From Chryseobacterium phocaeense (GTDB lineage Bacteria; Bacteroidota; Bacteroidia; Flavobacteriales; Weeksellaceae): a stretch of 64,000 nucleotides of DNA. Positions within the stretch are counted from its first letter, which is position 1; each line of letters begins with the position of its first letter. The notes under the pieces were generated by a model. That model worked only from the letters and a program-made list of their open reading frames with translations. It was not told the origin of the DNA and ran no database searches. Positions 26,717-36,274 of this stretch are shown in pieces. The stretch spans positions 1,302,001-1,366,000 of the forward strand of contig NZ_LT827015.1 in NCBI RefSeq assembly GCF_900169075.1. The letters are read 5' to 3'. The translations under genes were made by a program, and so were the position numbers.

Positions 26717-27531
26717 AAAGAGGGTTCCTTGTCCTTTTCAATGTAGATATAACGGTTTTTTATCCCGTTTTGAAGCATTGATTTCTTTTTGTTAAGCTCT
26801 TCAATCGTTTCAATCGTTTCGTTCTTAAAAGAAGTCTTCTGTCCATTTTTTATACCTTCTGCTAACATCCTTGTCGGATTTTCGTAATAATCTTCAATAT
26901 ATTTGTTGAATTTCTCGTTGGAAATAGGAATAGCAGGCTTTCCGTAATGGGTTTCTACAAACTCCCTGGTATCAAATTCAATGTCCAGTTTTTTATTGCT
27001 GATTAATTTATAGATGAAATTTTTATCGTGGTCTTCCAGAATAAAAATAAGGCCAGGAAGCCCTCTGAATTTATAAGGCCCTTCTTTAATATTTACTTCA
27101 TTACAAAACCAGGCAATCCAGGTTCTGCCTCCGAAATCAGTCGTGGCTTTTTGAAGTTTATAACCGTTGTACTCCTGGGTTTCCTGAAGCAGTTTCCAGG
27201 TCATTTCATCATAGGTATTCACTACAAAATATTCAAAAAAATCCCTGTACCATTTGTTTTTAAAAGAGTTGGGAGCCCTTTCGATTACCTGATCGGTTTT
27301 GGTGCTGTATCTTGAAACTGATCTGTTTGCACTTTTATTGATTGAATCATAATCTGCAAATGTCTTATCATAAAACTTGACAGATTTCTGGCTGATATCA
27401 AGATTCATAAGACTCTTTCTGTGATTTTCCGAACCATCTTTCCGGTATTGAAGCTCATAAATAAATCTGTTCGTTTGTGAGTAATAAGATGCTGCTGTAT
27501 ATAGAGCAAGCAGGAGAGAGATTTTTTTCAT
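26710..27531 (-). CDS. GLPGLI-family exported protein
   Basis: A 273-residue protein of the GLPGLI family, which is found mainly in Bacteroidota. A signal peptide (ending AASYYSQ) is followed by FIYELQYRKD, and the name motif FRGLPGLIF lies near residue 160, followed by ILEDHDKNFIYKL. GLPGLI genes often accompany TonB-dependent transporters, but none is next to it here. The function is unknown. It is flanked on both sides by hairpins with the same core in opposite loop orientation. Confidence 0.88.
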   Translation of the reverse strand: MKKISLLLALYTAASYYSQTNRFIYELQYRKDGSENHRKSLMNLDISQKSVKFYDKTFADYDSINKSANRSVSRYSTKTDQVIERAPNSFKNKWYRDFFEYFVVNTYDEMTWKLLQETQEYNGYKLQKATTDFGGRTWIAWFCNEVNIKEGPYKFRGLPGLIFILEDHDKNFIYKLISNKKLDIEFDTREFVETHYGKPAIPISNEKFNKYIEDYYENPTRMLAEGIKNGQKTSFKNETIETIEELNKKKSMLQNGIKNRYIYIEKDKEPSFK

Positions 27532-27579
27532 AGTTTATTAAGTGCTGTTGAATAGCGGGGCCAAAAATAGTGAAATATT

Positions 27580-27626
27580 ATAAACGAAATTGCGCGAAGT
27601 CTCCGACTTCGCGCAATTTCGTTTAT
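27580..27626. repeat. 22-bp perfect hairpin, core ttgcgcgaagtc (copy 2)
   Basis: Arms 27580-27601 and 27605-27626 pair perfectly around the loop tcc, the complement of the gga loop of copy 1. The outer arm (taaacgaaa) differs from that of copy 1 (ataatcagc). It follows the MATE gene stop and probably marks its transcript end. Confidence 0.85.
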
Positions 27627-27650
27627 TTGTTATATTTTAAAACCGGAGTT

Positions 27651-29045
27651 TTAATCTCCCAGCTTGTCAATAGATAAGTTCTGGCTGTCTTTCAGCTTAA
27701 TTCTCTTCGCAGACATATTCAGGAAACGTTTCACCAGGAAAACGGCAGAAACCGTCAATCCAAGTCCCAAAGCGATCCACATTCCAAAAGCTCCCATTTT
27801 TAAGGTAACACAAAGGAAATAACCCAAAGGAATGGTAATCACCCAATAGGCGATGAAAGTATAAATCGAAGGGATTTTCACATCCTGCAAACCTCTCAGC
27901 ATACCTAAAGCCGTTACCTGGATTCCGTCTGAAAGCTGGAACAGGGCAGCGATAATCATTAATTTTGAAGCCAAAGCAATGACTTCCATTTCTTCTTTTT
28001 TGGTAAAGAAAGTAGGAAGGATATTTCTTCCCAGAACGAAGACCAATCCACAGATACACATGAAAATAAAGGCTATTTTCAGGTTATTGATCCCGACTTT
28101 TCTCAATTCAACAAAATTCTGCTCACCCAGCTTTCTTCCGATCATGACGGTAGAAGCCACACTGAATCCTACACATAAATTAAAGGTGAATGAAGCCATA
28201 CTCAACGCGATCTGGTGGGAAGCAATATCATGCGCTGAAATCAGTCCGCAGATAAAGGCAGCGCCCGCAAATGCAGTTACTTCAAAGAACATCTGTAAAG
28301 CGGTCGGAAGTCCCAGTTTTACCATTTTATCAAACATGCTTTTTGAGAAATCCTGGATTTTTAATGAAAAATCTTTGATGTATTGTCTGGTTTTCTTCTC
28401 TTTCACCAATACCACATACAGGAATACCACCATGAATATTCTGGAGATCAGGGTAGCTAAAGCCGAACCTTTTACCCCCATCTCAGGGAAGATCCAAAGC
28501 CCTTTAATGAACACATAGTTCAGGACAATATTGATGATATTGGCGATAATGGTTGCCTTGGTAACGCCTATCGTATAGGAGAGTCCTTCAGACACTTCAC
28601 GGAGCGTCTGAAAAGCCATAAACGGAATCATACTGATCGCCATGATACCTAAGAAATCTACCGTATTAGGAATGATTTTCTCAGGCTGGCCCGAATGATA
28701 GAGTAGCGGCATTCCCAACAGCAGAACCGCCATTAAGATAATTCCTACGGACATATTGATGATAAACCCATGGCTGAAAACCGAGTTGATCGTTTTATGA
28801 TCCTGTCTGGAATGCGCTTCGGAAACCAGCGGCGGAATAGCAAATGAAAATCCCAGTGCCAATACAAACACCGAGAAAAACACGGCATTCCCCAATGAAA
28901 CGGAAGCCAGTGCATCTGCACCTAAAAGTTTTCCGACAATAATATTGTCGAACAAATTCACCGAGACCTGCCCCACCTGCGTAAGCATCACAGGAAGAGC
29001 CAGAGTCAGGCATTCTTTCGTATAATTTTTGTTTAAAAAGTTCAT
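27651..29045 (-). CDS. MATE-family efflux transporter
   Basis: A 464-residue inner-membrane protein with about 12 helices, exchanging cations for drugs or metabolites. Two MATE halves are visible, beginning with ALPVMLTQVGQVSVNLFDNIIVGKLLGADALASVSLGNAVFF and repeating the pattern at LPTALQMFFEVTAFAGAAFICGLISAHDIASHQIALSMASF. Length and topology fit NorM-type proteins. The substrate is unknown. Confidence 0.93.
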   Translation of the reverse strand: MNFLNKNYTKECLTLALPVMLTQVGQVSVNLFDNIIVGKLLGADALASVSLGNAVFFSVFVLALGFSFAIPPLVSEAHSRQDHKTINSVFSHGFIINMSVGIILMAVLLLGMPLLYHSGQPEKIIPNTVDFLGIMAISMIPFMAFQTLREVSEGLSYTIGVTKATIIANIINIVLNYVFIKGLWIFPEMGVKGSALATLISRIFMVVFLYVVLVKEKKTRQYIKDFSLKIQDFSKSMFDKMVKLGLPTALQMFFEVTAFAGAAFICGLISAHDIASHQIALSMASFTFNLCVGFSVASTVMIGRKLGEQNFVELRKVGINNLKIAFIFMCICGLVFVLGRNILPTFFTKKEEMEVIALASKLMIIAALFQLSDGIQVTALGMLRGLQDVKIPSIYTFIAYWVITIPLGYFLCVTLKMGAFGMWIALGLGLTVSAVFLVKRFLNMSAKRIKLKDSQNLSIDKLGD

Positions 29046-29151
29046 TATATTTTATGATTCATATATAGTTTAATATTTAAAAAAGTGCAAAAAAAAAATT
29101 TGCAGTAAAGGCTACTGCAAATTTTTATAATATATTGAATGATTCATCAAA

Positions 29152-30336
29152 TCATTTCCTTACAAAACTTGCAACATCCTCCTCAGAAACAGTGTTTCCG
29201 CCAAGAATAATTAATCTTTCCACAACATTTCTCAGTTCTCTGATATTTCCCGTCCATGAAAGCGCTTTCAGCGAATCAATCGCTTTGTCATCAAATTTTT
29301 TCACGGCAGTACCATGCTCATCGGCAATCATACCGGAAAAGTGCTCTACCAATAATCTGATGTCTTCTTTTCTGTCATCCAAAGGCGGAACGTAGATTTC
29401 AATCACAGAAAGCCTGTGGTAAAGGTCTTCCCTGAATTTTCCTTCTTCAATTTCCTTCTGCATATTTTTATTCGTTGCAGCAATTACCCTTACATCAACT
29501 TTGATTTCCTTATCGCTTCCCACAGGAGAAACTTTGCTTTCCTGCAACGCTCTCAATACCTTAGCCTGGGCAATAAGGCTCATATCACCAATTTCATCCA
29601 AAAAGATCGTTCCCCCGGTAGCCTGTTCAAATTTTCCCTGCTTATCCTTAATAGCTCCGGTAAAAGAACCTTTTACATGCCCGAAAAGCTCGGATTCAAT
29701 AAGCTCGGATGGAATAGCCGCACAGTTTACCTCAATCATAGGACCTCTTGCACGCTCACTTTGATTGTGAATGGCATGGGCTACCAGTTCTTTTCCTGCA
29801 CCGTTAGGTCCCGTAATTAAAACCCTGGCATCAGAAGCCGCCACTTTTTCGATCATGTCCTGGATTTTTTTCAATGCAGGAGAATCACCGATCATCTGGT
29901 ATTTTTTGCTGACCTTTCTTTTCAGGGTCTTGTTTTCTGTCTGGAGATTTTTGTTTTCCTTTTTCAGACTTTCTTTAGCCAAAGCGTTTTTCACACTTGT
30001 GATCAGCCTGTTGATATCGATAGGTTTGGAAATAAAGTCATATGCACCTTCCTTTAAACAAGATACGGCAGAATCAATGTCCGCATGCCCGGAGATCATG
30101 ATGAATGTAGTTTCAGGCTTTAAAACCATGGTCTGTTTTAAAAGTTCAGTTCCTGAAAGTTTAGGCATCTTGATATCAGAGATCACCAGTGCGAAATCTT
30201 CTTTTTCTATCTGTTTGTAGCCTCCAAGGCCGTCTTCAGCGATAACAAATTCGTAATCGGTAAGTTCATCAGAAAGAATACTGTGTAATACTCCCGAGAT
30301 TGCTTTTTCGTCTTCTACAATAAGGATTTTTTGCAT
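29152..30336 (-). CDS. Sigma-54-type response regulator lacking a DNA-binding domain
   Basis: A 394-residue protein with an N-terminal receiver domain (phospho-acceptor Asp54 in ISDIKMP, Lys in FISKPID) and an AAA+ domain typical of sigma-54 activators: Walker A GPNGAGKE at 176-183, the sigma-contact loop GSFTGA at 223-228, Walker B TIFLDEIGD at 243-251, and the arginine-rich RELRN near residue 365. The usual motif is GAFTGA, so here Ala is Ser. The protein ends right after the AAA+ domain, with no Fis-type HTH. A coiled-coil-like linker (115-150) connects the domains. No histidine kinase gene is adjacent, so it is an orphan. Confidence 0.93.
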   Translation of the reverse strand: MQKILIVEDEKAISGVLHSILSDELTDYEFVIAEDGLGGYKQIEKEDFALVISDIKMPKLSGTELLKQTMVLKPETTFIMISGHADIDSAVSCLKEGAYDFISKPIDINRLITSVKNALAKESLKKENKNLQTENKTLKRKVSKKYQMIGDSPALKKIQDMIEKVAASDARVLITGPNGAGKELVAHAIHNQSERARGPMIEVNCAAIPSELIESELFGHVKGSFTGAIKDKQGKFEQATGGTIFLDEIGDMSLIAQAKVLRALQESKVSPVGSDKEIKVDVRVIAATNKNMQKEIEEGKFREDLYHRLSVIEIYVPPLDDRKEDIRLLVEHFSGMIADEHGTAVKKFDDKAIDSLKALSWTGNIRELRNVVERLIILGGNTVSEEDVASFVRK

Positions 30337-30341
30337 AGTTG

Positions 30342-30349
30342 CAAATTTA
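30342..30349 (-). promoter_or_regulatory. -7 promoter element
   Basis: Minus-strand TAAATTTG, 6 nt before the response-regulator ATG, predicting almost no leader. Confidence 0.55.
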
Positions 30350-30392
30350 GAATTTTTGATTCAATTATTAGCAAGAATCGTACCTAAAAAAA

Positions 30393-31052
30393 CTATTTTG
30401 AGTAATCTCTCCTCCCAAAAATAGCGGATCCGACCCTCACCGAATTAGCCCCGGATTCAATGGCTAACGGGAAATCATCGCTCATTCCCATCGATAAGGT
30501 TTCTAAGGTTTTTAATTGATTTAATTCATCAAAAAGTCCTTTCAATAATAAAAATTCTTCTTTTACCTGATCTTTATCATCCGTAAATGTAGCCATTCCC
30601 ATCAATCCTTTAACATCAACATTTGGAAACTGCCCCTCAATAAATTGCTGAAACAATGTTTTTGCCTCCTCAATTTCAAGCCCGAATTTACTTTCTTCAG
30701 CCGCAATCTTTACCTGCAGAAGAACCTTTATGGTCCGGTTATGTTTTCCGGCTTCTTTACTGATCTCAGCAAGCAGCTTTTCGGAATCTGCACTTTGAAT
30801 GGTATCAATAAACGGGGCAATGTACTTCACTTTATTGGTCTGCAGGTGTCCGATCAGGTGCCACTGGATATCCTGCGGCAGGAGCGGGGCTTTTTCCATA
30901 AGCTCCTGAACCTTATTTTCGCCAAAAACTCTCTGGCCCAGATCATGCACCTCCTGAACAGCCTCAGCCGGATGTGTTTTTGAAACCGCTACCAGCTGAA
31001 CACCGGATGGAAGCTGATTTTTTATTGCTGTATAATTTTCTTTAATATCCAT
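30393..31052 (-). CDS. Pyridoxal phosphate homeostasis protein, YggS/PLPBP family
   Basis: A 219-residue cytosolic PLP-binding protein. The PLP lysine lies in VAVSKTHPAEAV, and family segments FGENKVQELMEK, IQWHLIGHLQTNKVKYIAPF, ESKFGL and the C-terminal LSMGMSDDFPLAIESGANSVRVGSAIFG are all present. It carries PLP and keeps vitamin B6 and amino-acid pools in balance; no enzymatic activity is established. It lies downstream of a low-complexity repeat region. Confidence 0.95.
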   Translation of the reverse strand: MDIKENYTAIKNQLPSGVQLVAVSKTHPAEAVQEVHDLGQRVFGENKVQELMEKAPLLPQDIQWHLIGHLQTNKVKYIAPFIDTIQSADSEKLLAEISKEAGKHNRTIKVLLQVKIAAEESKFGLEIEEAKTLFQQFIEGQFPNVDVKGLMGMATFTDDKDQVKEEFLLLKGLFDELNQLKTLETLSMGMSDDFPLAIESGANSVRVGSAIFGRRDYSK

Positions 31053-31112
31053 AAATGCAAATTTCTGAATTTTAAAAGCAAAAAACTAATGAATGTGTAA
31101 ATAGTTTGGGTA

Positions 31113-31244
31113 GAAGGTTGCAGGTAATAGGTAGCAGGTAGCAGTGTAGTGTATCGTGCACCTTTCGGTCAATTGATAAATTGTTGCACTAATAAATTGT
31201 TACACTGTTACACTATTAAATTGTTACATTGTTGGATTGTTACA
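31113..31244. repeat. Low-complexity array of ttgttac units
   Basis: The left part has gcaggta-type repeats (caggtaataggtagcagg), the right part repeats of attgttacactgttac type. The latter matches text at 15425-15519. No ORF or promoter was seen in it. Confidence 0.7.
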
Positions 31245-32111
31245 TTAATTCAGGATATCATTAATCTTCGGATACTGCGAGATCTTTCTGAACACAAACC
31301 GGTTGCTTTTCTGCAGCTTTTCAATGAACATATCCAGCTCGTTGATGGAGTCGGCGTCTCTCAGATACTGATCATGAGTAAGGAAAACCAGGTGTCTTGA
31401 GGTTTTTTCCAGGTCGTTGAAAAAAATACTGTCTACTTTTTTAACCATGGCTTCATGACTTCCTTTCAGGGTCATCTTTTGGGATGGTTTCCATTCAAGA
31501 TCCCAGCCGATTACTTTATAGCCGGCCTTTTGAAGACCATTGGCGGCATCTGCGGAGCTTTTGATATCTGTAACGTTAATGTTATTCAGTCTCCAGATAT
31601 TCCTGCCCGGAGTTCTGGCTATTTTATCATAAAGCTTAAGGCTGTCTTTAGCGATATCGAAGTCACGGACAACGGCATCTGTATTTTTATAAAAATCGGT
31701 GTATTTATTATGCGCGTGACTGAAGCTGTGGTTAGCCAGCTCGATCAGGGGATTGCTTCTTAAAAGCTCCATATCATCCTTCTGTCTTTTGCTTCCATAG
31801 GCATGTTTTCCCACCAGGAAAGCGGTGGCGCATACGTTTCTTTTGTTTAAAATTTTAAGAAGGTTTTCCGTTCCCTGATTGGGACCGTCATCAAAAGTAA
31901 GGTAGATAATTCTTTTATCCGATTCTACTTGCTCATCATCTATTTTGGGGACCGTTTGTACGGTTGGGTGTTCCTGTGAGGCTGTTTTTTCAAGCACTTT
32001 CACATCAGTTTTGCCGTTACAGCTGTTGAAAATTATTGAAGCTGCACTCACCAATGCAGTCATCCCAAGAAAAGTCGTGTTTACTGACTTTTCCCCAAAA
32101 ATGTTTTTCAT
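31245..32111 (-). CDS. Polysaccharide deacetylase (NodB domain), probable lipoprotein
   Basis: A 288-residue exported protein. The N-terminus has a hydrophobic stretch ending in FNSCNG, a plausible lipobox. The NodB domain carries YLTFDDGPNQG (two catalytic aspartates), HSFSHAHN (metal-binding histidines), the RTPGRN motif, GWDLEWK and FLTHDQYL. It likely removes acetyl groups from a polysaccharide or peptidoglycan in the envelope. No polysaccharide gene cluster is adjacent. The long AT-rich region upstream may hold its promoter. Confidence 0.88.
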   Translation of the reverse strand: MKNIFGEKSVNTTFLGMTALVSAASIIFNSCNGKTDVKVLEKTASQEHPTVQTVPKIDDEQVESDKRIIYLTFDDGPNQGTENLLKILNKRNVCATAFLVGKHAYGSKRQKDDMELLRSNPLIELANHSFSHAHNKYTDFYKNTDAVVRDFDIAKDSLKLYDKIARTPGRNIWRLNNINVTDIKSSADAANGLQKAGYKVIGWDLEWKPSQKMTLKGSHEAMVKKVDSIFFNDLEKTSRHLVFLTHDQYLRDADSINELDMFIEKLQKSNRFVFRKISQYPKINDILN

Positions 32112-32418
32112 AAAGATAATGGAATTTAAATCGTTAAAAATTGTTAAAATTACTGCTGAAATGTTAACAAATTATATGCCAGTCTTTGTTAAAATTTTGT
32201 TTTTTAATTTTATTTTAAGGTGTGTATTATAAAGTGTATTTTAATGAAATCAATAGTCTTGGTGATTATGCCTGTGTATTCTTTTCTTTTAACATTTATA
32301 GTTAACGAAACAATAGTCTTTCTCTATTTTCTTTGCAGTTAAAATATTTTTCCCGCCTTTAGGAATTATAGAAATCAGGAGATTTTGAAGATCTATTTAA
32401 AATGAATTCGGGATGTAT
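32112..32418. other. AT-rich intergenic region
   Basis: Between the 5' end of the deacetylase gene and the 3' end of the DUF72 gene. Only weak signals are visible: an imperfect dyad aatga/tcatt around 32402-32425 and T-rich text. No gene is supported. Confidence 0.5.
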
Positions 32419-33147
32419 TCATTCTAAAATTTTCTTCAGATACAGAGAATTTTTAATAGCGGCGGTTCCCCAGGTATTATTGAAGAATATAAATGTTTTT
32501 CTTTCTGAATTTCTGATATTCTCAGCCAGTGTGTCAAGAAATTCCTCACTGTATTCAGATTTATAAAGAACCGGTTTTCCGTGTAGCCGGTAATATAAAA
32601 TTTCAGGATGATTGATAACCACCTCTTCAGGAAGATTTCCGGGAAAGCTTACTCCTGAAAAAACAATTTTATTTTCCGTCAAAAGAGTGTAGATCTCCTC
32701 AGTCCACCAGGACTCATGGCGGAACTCAATCACGTTGACATACTTAAAATCAAGGGTGGAAAGAATAAGATCAATATTTTCCTGTGATTTTTTAAACGAG
32801 GGCGGGAACTGATAAAGAAAGCCGGCAAGCTTATCTTTTAAATGCTCTTCGATATGGGAGCAGAAGGCTGAAATTTCTTCCTTAGAATCTTTCAGACGCT
32901 TCTCATGTGAAATGCTTTTAGGGATTTTAATGAAAAATTTAAAATATTCCGGCGTTTCGTCATGCCATTTTAAAAGCGTTTTTGCGGTAGGTTTCCTGTA
33001 AAAGGTAGAATTGATTTCCACCGTATTGAAGGTTTGTGAATATAAGATAAGAAAGTCTTTACTCTGGGCATTCTCTGGATATAGCGACCCTTTCCAGTCG
33101 TTATTATAAAATCCCGAACATCCAATGTAAAGACTTCCTTTTTTCAT
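32419..33147 (-). CDS. DUF72-family protein
   Basis: A 242-residue cytosolic protein of the DUF72 (YecE) family, a TIM-barrel-like fold of unknown function. The family start YIGCSGFYNNDWKGSLYP, EINSTFYRKP, and PEYFKFFIKIPKSISHEKRL are clear, as is IEFRHESWWTEE. It ends 5 bp before the copper ATPase start region? No: its start lies 5 bp from the ATPase stop, so it is the downstream gene of that transcript. A link to metal or oxidative stress is only suggested by position. Confidence 0.88.
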   Translation of the reverse strand: MKKGSLYIGCSGFYNNDWKGSLYPENAQSKDFLILYSQTFNTVEINSTFYRKPTAKTLLKWHDETPEYFKFFIKIPKSISHEKRLKDSKEEISAFCSHIEEHLKDKLAGFLYQFPPSFKKSQENIDLILSTLDFKYVNVIEFRHESWWTEEIYTLLTENKIVFSGVSFPGNLPEEVVINHPEILYYRLHGKPVLYKSEYSEEFLDTLAENIRNSERKTFIFFNNTWGTAAIKNSLYLKKILE

Positions 33148-33152
33148 ATTTT

Positions 33153-36017
33153 TTATTTTATATCCGCATCCAGATTGACCGTATTTAAGCGCAGTGAATT
33201 CAGAATAACAGAAAGTGAGCTGACACTCATCGCTGCTGCTGCAATCATAGGGGACAGGAGTATTCCAAAGAAAGGATACAATAATCCTGCCGCTACCGGA
33301 ATTCCCAGTACATTATAGATAAATGCAAAAAACAGGTTTTCTTTGATGTTTTTAAGAAGCTTTTCGCTTAATAATTTAGCTTTTGCTACTCCCAGAATAT
33401 CGCCTTTCAATAAGGTAATTTCTGCGCTTTCAATCGCAACATCTGTTCCTGTTCCCATGGCAATTCCTACGTTGGATTGGGCAAGGGCGGGGGAGTCGTT
33501 GATTCCGTCTCCGGTCATGGCTACTATTTTTCCTTGCTTCTGGAGCCTTTTTACTTCGTTCAGTTTATCCTCAGGAAGACAGCCGGCTTTATAATGTTTG
33601 ATTCCCAGTTCTGCGGCCACGGCTTTTGCGGTGTGCTCATTATCTCCGGTCATCATGATAACGTCAACTCCTTCATTCATCAGTCGCTGAACAGCTTTTT
33701 TTGAGGTCTCTTTAATTTTATCTGTAAAGCTTATAAAGCCTAAAACGGTCTGCTCCTGTGCAATATAAGAAATGGTGTGTGCCTTCGACTGTACTTCTGT
33801 TGCTTTTTTCTTTAAATCCTCAGGGATGGAGAGTTTGTTTGATGTCAAAAGGCTTTCATTCCCTACATAAACTGTTTTTCCATCGATTTTTCCCTGAACA
33901 CCTTTTCCTGAGATATTTTCAAAATGTTCTACTTTTTCTGTACTTAATTTCTCTTCCCTGGCTTTTTTGATCACCGCATTGGACAACGGATGCTCCGAGT
34001 TTTGATTCAGGGCGTAAGCGAGCTTTAAGATCATGTTTTTATCTTCGTTTCCTGAAGCCTCAATATGCTCCACAGAAGGCTTTCCCTCGGTTAATGTGCC
34101 TGTTTTATCGGTGATAAGAACATTGACTTTATTCATCTGTTCCAGTGCTTCGGCATTTTTAATCAGGATTCCGCTTTTGGCTCCTTTCCCGATTCCAACC
34201 ATTAAAGACATAGGAGTCGCAAGGCCCAGAGCACATGGACATGCTACAATTAAGACCGCAACTGCATTCACAAAAGCAAAAAGACTTCTTTTTCCTTCAG
34301 GCCCGAAAAACTGCCATAGAACAAAAGTAAGAACGGCAATAAGAATAACCAACGGAACAAAGACCTTTGAGACTTTATCCGTTAACTTCTGAATCGGGGC
34401 CCTGCTTCTGCTGGCTTCATTCACCATTTTAATGATCTGTGAAAGAAGCGTTTCATCACCTACCTTTTCAGCTTTCATGATGAAAACTTTATTTCCGTTG
34501 ATGGTTCCTGAAGAAACCTTGTCATCTATATTTTTCTCCACCGGTACAGGCTCTCCCGTGATCATACTTTCATCTACCAGAGAATTTCCCTCCATAATTT
34601 TTCCGTCTACCGGAATTTTTTCACCTGGTTTTACTTTCAGCAGATCCCCGATTTTCACCTGGGAAAGCAGAACTCTTTTTTCTTCTCCATTCACCATCAG
34701 GTTGGCCTCATCCGGTGAAAGATTCATGAGCTCTTTAATGGCATTTCCTGTTTTTTTGTGAGCTGCTGCTTCCATGAGCTGTCCCAGAATGACAAGCGTA
34801 AGAATCACACAGACCGCCTCAAAATAAAGTGGAATCTCATGATTGTGTCCCCGGATTTCGTGAGGAATCATATCAGGGAAAATCAATGCCGTAATACTGA
34901 AGATGAACGCAGCTGCGACGCCGAGGGCAATCAGGCTGAACATGTTTAAATTCCATGTCTTAAATGAAACCCAGCCTCTTTTCAGCAGAAACCATCCGGA
35001 ATAAAACATCACAGGCAGGGTGAGCGCGAGTTCTATAAATCCCTGTGTCTTATGGGAAAATGGAAAATTAATCAACATTCCACCCATAGAAAGGATAAAA
35101 ACAGGAACCGTGAAAATAAGAGAAATAAAAAATTTCCTTTTTAAGATGTTGTAGGTTTCATCCTCTTCATCTTCGCCGCTGTCGGGCATTCTCACGAGAT
35201 CCATCCCGCAGATGGGGCAGTCTCCCGGTTCATTACGGATGATTTCCGGGTGCATGAGACAGGTATATTTTGCGGTTTTCTTTTCGGGATATTTTACAAG
35301 ATCCATTCCACATACCGGACATCCTACGTTGGAATCGTAGGTTTTATCGCCTTCACAATACATCGGACAATAGTATTTTCCGGCCATATCATCGGTAACT
35401 TTCGGGGCTTCGTGATGATGGCTGTGATCATGGTGATGGGAGTGGGAGTGCTGATGGGCATGGGATGATGCACTATTCACAAGATCCTCAGTGATTTCTT
35501 CCAGATGCATATGGCAGACAGGACAGTCTCCTTTTTCATCATACACTTTATCTCCTTCACAAAACATCGGGCAATAAAACTTTCCGATACTGTCCTTGAA
35601 ATTGGCTGGCAGATGGGTAGAAGAGTAGGCCGGTTTATGGTTTGGATCTTTGGCGTGCTTTTCCTCAATAGGAACAAGATACATATTGCATACAGGACAT
35701 CTTTCACCCTGTTTAAAATATACTTTATCCCCTTCACACTCCATCGGGCAGTAATAGACCGAAGAAGGGGAAACCCTGTCCTGAGGCTTTACAAAAGCTT
35801 TTTCAGGTTTGTCTGGATCTTCCAGTCTGTATTTTCCTATTTCCTCCAGGGCTTTATTTAAAACGGAAAGTTCAACTTCCTTATCCGAAGTAATGGTTGC
35901 GGTATTATTTTCCAGATTAACGTCAGCAGTTACTCCTTCAACACTGTTAAGCTGATTGGATATCTTTTTCTGACAACCGGAGCATGTCATCCCGAGTATA
36001 TTATATTGTCTGTTCAT
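33153..36017 (-). CDS. Copper-exporting P1B-type ATPase with four extra metal-binding modules
   Basis: A 954-residue inner-membrane pump. N-terminus: an HMA domain with Cys12-Ser-Gly-Cys15 (MTCSGC), then four HMBD-type zinc-ribbon modules at about 88-114, 148-171, 216-240 and 250-276. The first three share the pattern Y/F-C-P-M-x-C-E-G-D-K ... C-P-V-C. A His-rich run lies between modules 2 and 3 (near 184-202). The core has [10 protein letters not shown], the phosphorylated [11 protein letters not shown], the SEHPLS motif and [13 protein letters not shown] in one C-terminal helix and MSVSSLSV in the last support the P1B-1 Cu(I) class. The ATG at 36017 starts directly before the HMA domain. 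The upstream regulator at 36275 probably controls it. Confidence 0.94.
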   Translation of the reverse strand: MNRQYNILGMTCSGCQKKISNQLNSVEGVTADVNLENNTATITSDKEVELSVLNKALEEIGKYRLEDPDKPEKAFVKPQDRVSPSSVYYCPMECEGDKVYFKQGERCPVCNMYLVPIEEKHAKDPNHKPAYSSTHLPANFKDSIGKFYCPMFCEGDKVYDEKGDCPVCHMHLEEITEDLVNSASSHAHQHSHSHHHDHSHHHEAPKVTDDMAGKYYCPMYCEGDKTYDSNVGCPVCGMDLVKYPEKKTAKYTCLMHPEIIRNEPGDCPICGMDLVRMPDSGEDEEDETYNILKRKFFISLIFTVPVFILSMGGMLINFPFSHKTQGFIELALTLPVMFYSGWFLLKRGWVSFKTWNLNMFSLIALGVAAAFIFSITALIFPDMIPHEIRGHNHEIPLYFEAVCVILTLVILGQLMEAAAHKKTGNAIKELMNLSPDEANLMVNGEEKRVLLSQVKIGDLLKVKPGEKIPVDGKIMEGNSLVDESMITGEPVPVEKNIDDKVSSGTINGNKVFIMKAEKVGDETLLSQIIKMVNEASRSRAPIQKLTDKVSKVFVPLVILIAVLTFVLWQFFGPEGKRSLFAFVNAVAVLIVACPCALGLATPMSLMVGIGKGAKSGILIKNAEALEQMNKVNVLITDKTGTLTEGKPSVEHIEASGNEDKNMILKLAYALNQNSEHPLSNAVIKKAREEKLSTEKVEHFENISGKGVQGKIDGKTVYVGNESLLTSNKLSIPEDLKKKATEVQSKAHTISYIAQEQTVLGFISFTDKIKETSKKAVQRLMNEGVDVIMMTGDNEHTAKAVAAELGIKHYKAGCLPEDKLNEVKRLQKQGKIVAMTGDGINDSPALAQSNVGIAMGTGTDVAIESAEITLLKGDILGVAKAKLLSEKLLKNIKENLFFAFIYNVLGIPVAAGLLYPFFGILLSPMIAAAAMSVSSLSVILNSLRLNTVNLDADIK

Positions 36018-36106
36018 GATCCTTGAATTTATAGTACAAATGTCCAAAATGTATGGATAAGGCTGTTATACATTTAAGGATAATAGTTATAGAATTTGGG
36101 AAAGGG

Positions 36107-36274
36107 GTATGAGTTATGAGTTATGAGTTATGAGTGGTGAGTTGCTGCTTGGGAGAAAATACCTGAAATTTTTTTCTTCTGAATGTCAGAAATATATCAT
36201 AAATCTTAAACTCTTTCACCCTCCGACACTCAAACTCTCCGATGCTCCCACTATAAAACCCTCTCACTCTCCAC
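36107..36274. repeat. Tandem TTATGAG array and ccctc/ctccgac repeat text
   Basis: From 36107 to 36141 the phrase gttatga is repeated about four times in tandem. From 36209 to 36274 the text ccctccgacactcaaactc resembles the inverted repeats at 8248 and 8417. This DNA separates the regulator gene from the ATPase gene. Confidence 0.65.

Noticed and set aside
33343..35861. Several reading frames of 60-120 codons opposite the copper ATPase
   Set aside because: They are shadows of the ATPase coding frame, with no family features.
36018..36047. Longer start of the copper ATPase
   Set aside because: The ten extra residues precede the HMA domain without a family match; the ATG at 36017 starts directly before it.
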